64,000 bases of DNA, taken from positions 47,008,255 to 47,072,254 of the forward strand of contig NC_053048.1 in the NCBI RefSeq assembly GCF_003473485.1, written 5' to 3'. The notes beneath the pieces were generated by a model, which saw only the letters and a program-made list of their open reading frames with translations, had not been told where the DNA came from and made no database searches. This document shows, one piece after another, positions 59,476 to 64,000 of the stretch; position 1 is the stretch's first letter; each line of letters starts with the position of its first letter. Source of the stretch: Medicago truncatula. Its lineage: Eukaryota > Streptophyta > Magnoliopsida > Fabales > Fabaceae. Made by a program: the position numbers and the translations under genes.

Positions 59476-62400
59476 AGTGGTAAATATGTTTCATTTATAT
59501 ATGTTTCAAAAAACTTATGATTAATATAAGATTAAGGCAATGAGTGTCTACATTAAGGGACGGAGGGAGTATTTAATTATAAGCAGGATAATGGAGGGAA
59601 TTGTGGCGTGAATCGTGATAGTATAGAGATTGTGGCGTGAATCGTGATAGTATAGAGATCGACAGTTAAGAAGACCAGAAGGGTACTGTATTATCCGTAA
59701 GAATGTCTTACACCAAAGTAGGGTACTAGCCTACTAGGGGTTTTCCATGAAAGATATTGAATCATCATGGATATTGTAGAGGAGACACTTTGGTTTATGG
59801 GGTAGAAGGTGGCTTAGCTACATATAAGTATCAATCAGAGTTGGACATGTTCAATCCAGAAGTATGATGATTTCTTTTGAAGGATCATGAAGAATGATGA
59901 TTATGATGGATATTGTATTATCATGCATTGTTGATTAATAGAATATGATTTATGTGTTATGTTGGTTATGTTGATGTTGTTAATGTCTATAGTAGAGTTG
60001 TGTTATCGGAACAACCATTTGTATGACATCTTATCGAAACAATCATATGTTTGTAAAGAAAATAAGATATTGACATAAAAATCAAAACAATAAAGAGAAA
60101 ATATAAAAACATAATGTGAGTATGAGAGAGAAAGTTGTCCTAAAATCGATGTAGAAATATTATTTCTCTCAAAAGTATATGAATTATTATATTCGGCTCA
60201 TTTACGCTATTGACCTTGATGCCTCACTTCAATACGGTTTTTTCCCTGTAATTACTTTTGCAACATTTGTGCAGATAGATGATAAGATATTGACAACTGA
60301 AAAAGAAAGCGAGACTAAGAATAAAGAGTGATCGACATAACACAATTACAATTTACATAGTTTTTTTCTCTCGCATCGATAATGTATACTAATTAAATTG
60401 ATTTTAAAAAGAATAATTTAGAAGTCAAATGAGTTGATATATAGATATATCGTCTGACTTTCTGCTCATGTTAGTATTGATTTGGGTAATTTAATTTTTT
60501 GGTTCAAGTGTAATTTAAATTTGAAATTCTCTCAATCCGCAGTGTTAGAAATTACGCACGCACTAATGTTCATAAAAAAAATAAAAAATTACGCACTAAC
60601 ATTGTATCCAAAAAAAATGCACGACAGAATTGAAGGATCAAGAATAAAAAAGGATATACACATATTTAACATGAAAGAAAAAAAGTTTTAAGAAAGAAAA
60701 AAAAAACCATGGCTAGAGGAGAAGCTAATTCACTGTAACTAAAAATATTTTCAAGAGAAAAAGTAGAGTTTGTATTGTAAAATTAGTGATGATCTCACTC
60801 ACACCTAGCTACGTGAATTTCCTAAGATTTGGGTTCAACACGTGCCAAGTTTGTTTGCAAGGTCAAAGTTTGGCTAAAATTAAAATATAAAGAAAATCCA
60901 TTTATTTATATGTAAAATCCATATTTAATTAGCCATCTTTGCTATCTATATCATTCAGATTCAAGGTTAAAATGGACTAAGTGTGTGCCCCTTTTTAGAA
61001 CAAGTTAAGATTTAGAGCTATTAAGACAAAGTGTCATGCTCACGATGTAGTTTACTGTCTTTGTGGCATGCTCTCAATAGTTACATAAGATTCTAAGGAT
61101 CAAGCCTATATCACCTAATCCATCTAAGTGACAACAAAAAACTAAGATAATCATTAAACAAAACGAAAAGTAATAATTTTTTTTATGCAAAATATACTCC
61201 ATTTCATATATAATAATAAAGAAAGAAAATAAAATCCTAATAGTGACAATTTCATACAATTTATATATGATTATTACACCATTGTTTGAAAGAGACATGA
61301 GAGCCATCTAGCTTGACACGAAAGCAAGACCAGATTTTAGTAGTCGCCATATACAATTTACAACTTTGAAAATGTGTATCAATACATTAAAAACAAATGT
61401 ACTCTCCCTCTGTTAATATGTGTTCTATTCAGTGTATTTATTTTTCTTAAATTATTTGCTTTTACATAATATTAAGAATACTAATTAATTCCTTTCATAA
61501 GAAATATAGTAATTAGATTGTTTCGATAATACTTTCATTTATATTCCTTTGAAACAAAACACTTTTATTTATCTTTTATCTCAACTAACCTATATTAATT
61601 GGTTTTTCCATCTAACTCCTATTATAATAAAGAGACTTTAGTCAAAGTAAATTATTTATTTTACTTTAATGCCAACGTAAAAAATTCAGTTGATCCCCTA
61701 AAAAAAACCTCGGTTGATAGCTTGTGGAATATTTAACGTGTTACTGTTCAGAATGTGTAATTTTTCCCTTAATTACACTTAAATTGTATGATTTTAGTCA
61801 CTAAATTATTTTAAAAAAACTTAACTAGTTCGGTTTGATATATGATTACCACCATCTATCAACGAAACAAAATTAAACACGAGTTTCTCCTTAAAAAAAA
61901 AAAAAAAAATTAAACACGAGTTGATGTTGAATGTAGTAAAAAACACAATAAATGAGGTTTTAATTGGGTTTATATAATCTTTTTGCAAAACTCAATTTGA
62001 CAAAATTCCCTTTTGAAATATGAGTTATAGATGCTTTTTCACATACGACGTAAATAACAAGTTTAAGTAAAAGAGCTTGTGGAAAGAGAAGATTTATACT
62101 AGTTCACTATCAACATTATAGCTAGTCAATTCCTTTATACATGAAGGATCAACCAAGTTATATTTTTCTTTTATGATTTTGCCGCATTGTATCCAAGAGT
62201 TATTTCTTCCATGATATAAACTTCTATTTATAGTGTCTGTGAGAGAGAGGAGGAGTCTAGGGCAAAATACGAACATTGATTAATTGTATAGTCTCTGACG
62301 TCTCTTTTGATGTTTGATCATACCTTCTTCATGTACAACCTACCACTTCTCACCTTATACTTTCACATTCTCGTACTAATTCCTCCTTTCATCAAGAATA

Positions 62401-63189
62401 ATTGTTTATGATATGAAGATGTAGTAATTGTATATAAAGACGCATGAAGACTAACGGTGTGTTGATTGAAAATAGCAATATGTTTAGGGTTTGGGTGTAT
62501 CTTTGCCCGAGTGTATAATTAGATGATTTGTATATTATTTAGTTCTCATTCTAAAACGGGTATGACCTTAAGTTTGGAGCCATCAATTAAAATTTCCATT
62601 TAAGTCTATATAAGCAATTATTTTTTTGAAGCAATCTATATGAGCACTTATATATTTAAACATAATATGCACCCGAATCAACAAGCGACCTAGTGCTATT
62701 TAAAATACATGTTTATCTTAAGCAGACAAGTTATATTTCCATGGACACGTAAACTAATCATTCCTGATTTTAATGGAAATTTTGTAGACATACGCATTAA
62801 GAAATCTTCCTTTTGACTAAAAAGATCAAAAGGAACATTAACATATATATTGCAATATCCAGGCCGGTTCTATATAGATTACTTTTGATAAATTTCTTAT
62901 TATCACGAGCCAGTAACGAGACAAAATGAAAAAACGGGTCTTATCATAATAAACCCTTTATTGGATTTGAAATCTAATATGATGTGTTAATCCTAATCAA
63001 ATAAATAATTCGATCTCTTAAGAATTTGGATACGCTATGTTTTTTACGCAAGGGAAGGGAATGTCTCGTGAAAATTCATGTTTAGCTGGCTGCTGCTGAC
63101 TCCCATGATTTCCGCCAAACATATAATAATGACATTAAAAAAGTGCCACATGATGTGTATTCGTTTCTTTGTTGACAGACTTCTATATA

Positions 63190-63420
63190 TAGCATAGCTC
63201 ACATATATGTTGGTTCAGTGAAATGGAGTTAGGGGAACCGTCCACATAGAGGTTAGAATAACTACACTTGCAAGAGAGACACCAGACTTTTACCCAAAAC
63301 CTTAAGACTATGGGTTTATGGGTCCTCTTACTTATAAGATGTTCAACTTTTACTTTTTTATTCGATGTGGGACATATAACTTACACTTGCACACAATAAT
63401 ATACGGGTTAATAAACAAAA
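63190..63420 (+). repeat. Possible LTR-like or promoter-type repeat
   Basis: CCTTAAGACTATGGGTTTAT, GGGTCCTCTTACTTATAAGA, TGTTCAACTTTTACTTTTTT and ATTCGATGTGGGACATATAA form a phrase I associate with dispersed plant repeats whose ends contain TCCGATGTGGGAC. No termini or primer-binding site were identified. Confidence 0.35.
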
Positions 63421-63679
63421 TGCAAAACATAGACAAAATTGAGTATATGGGTCACATAAAAAATTGAGTATACGAGTGACACGTTTTATATACCTTTCAT
63501 CTAATTGAATAATCAAATTATTGTCGATTGCGAAATTAAGATGATCAATTATTCTAAAAGATCAGTCAGAGCGACATATAAGTTAATAATCAGACAATCA
63601 TAAAACATTGAGAATGTATCTTAACTCACAATTTTATTTTATTTTTTGAAGAATCTTAACTCAAAACATGATGAAGACC

Positions 63680-64000
63680 AAGGCCGTTCTTTGAGGAGTG
63701 CAAAGAGTTTAACCGAACTGGGTCTCCAAAGTGATGGGCCTCAAGAAAAAAATTATTGCTCAATATCCCTACCCCCACTCAAAAAAGAAAAATAAACATG
63801 TTTCATGTTTTAATTTCTAAGTTAAAAAACACGTCTTTGTAAAAATAATTGTTAATTTTGATTTCGGTGGCTAATAATCATTATACGAGTGTTATTCTCA
63901 ATTTAAATAGAAGATTAATCTTTTAAAAATATTGTGAATGTTTTTTATTAAGTGCTTATTTTTACTATGAGAGTCGAGCCTCTAGTTTCATAGGAACGGC
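63680..64000. mobile_element. hAT-like element cut by the window end (tentative)
   Basis: The left end AAGGCCGTTCTTTGAGGAGT is echoed in inverse at the window edge by CATAGGAACGGC. If the next bases outside the window are CTT, this would close an element of about 320 bp. The GGCC-containing terminus and the phrase GGGCCTCAAGAAAAAAATTA resemble known legume hAT-type MITEs. Confidence 0.45.

Larger units (their letters stand above)
58621..63679. other. Gene-poor AT-rich region
   Basis: No supported gene in about 5 kb. It holds a SINE-like element (58975-59085), a tandem pair ATTGTGGCGTGAATCGTGAT at 59600 and 59630, repeated AATCTTTTTGACTTGATAATCA-type blocks at 59316, 59371 and 59423 (about 50-bp spacing), a lone Stowaway right end GGGACGGAGGGAGTA near 59560, and a repeat near 63190-63410. 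The short open frames at 60482, 61074 and 62094 look random. Confidence 0.5.

Overview
The window looks like nuclear DNA of a papilionoid legume, probably Medicago or a close relative. It is AT-rich, with intron-split genes using plant GT-AG junctions. It carries tRNA-derived SINEs that resemble the Au family, Stowaway-type MITEs ending CTCCCTCCG, and a piece of plastid DNA. The species call is inference from repeat style and protein similarity recalled from memory; no database was searched.

Nine protein-coding genes can be modelled from the sequence. In order: a small organelle-type single-RRM RNA-binding protein (+, 1948-3938); a lysine-rich plant protein of unknown function (-, 6113-7225); an intronless histone H2B (-, 13220-13636) with histone-type promoter elements; an acidic plant protein with a WEWHGH motif and unknown function (-, 14995-17812); the AP-4 adaptor sigma subunit (+, 23885-25494); a Rab8/RABE1 GTPase (+, 28351-30985); pescadillo (+, 34214-37925); a WAT1/MtN21-like EamA transporter (+, 48261-51028); and a type I inositol polyphosphate 5-phosphatase (-, 54188-57620). 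The exon joins keep frame and give proteins of family-typical length: 141, 251, 138, 220, 143, 216, 609, 379 and 459 residues. The genes are unrelated housekeeping or transport functions and do not form a pathway. AP-4 sigma and RABE1 both act in post-Golgi trafficking, but their proximity is probably chance.

The spaces between genes are mostly mobile-element debris. 8.8-13.2 kb holds a diverged tandem duplication of the H2B 3' flank. 17.9-23.3 kb is a nest containing a 894-bp Mutator-like MITE with a perfect 9-bp target duplication and an internal 36-bp minisatellite, two LINE 3' ends in opposite orientation, SINEs and AT-rich direct repeats. 26.8-27.7 kb is a long-TIR element. 32.1-32.9 kb is a plastid insertion (petB exon 2, spacer, petD exon 1 and start of the petD intron). 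38-48 kb holds Stowaway, hAT-like and other MITEs, one nested inside another. 51.75-53.29 kb is a 1.54-kb Mutator-like element whose roughly 550-bp inverted repeats include the 3' end of its own transposase gene. 58.6-64 kb is gene-poor.

I found no CRISPR array, phage defence-like cluster or obvious new enzyme system. The most unusual objects are the foldback MULE at 51.75 kb, the minisatellite-bearing MULE at 18.9 kb, and the H2B 3'-flank duplication.
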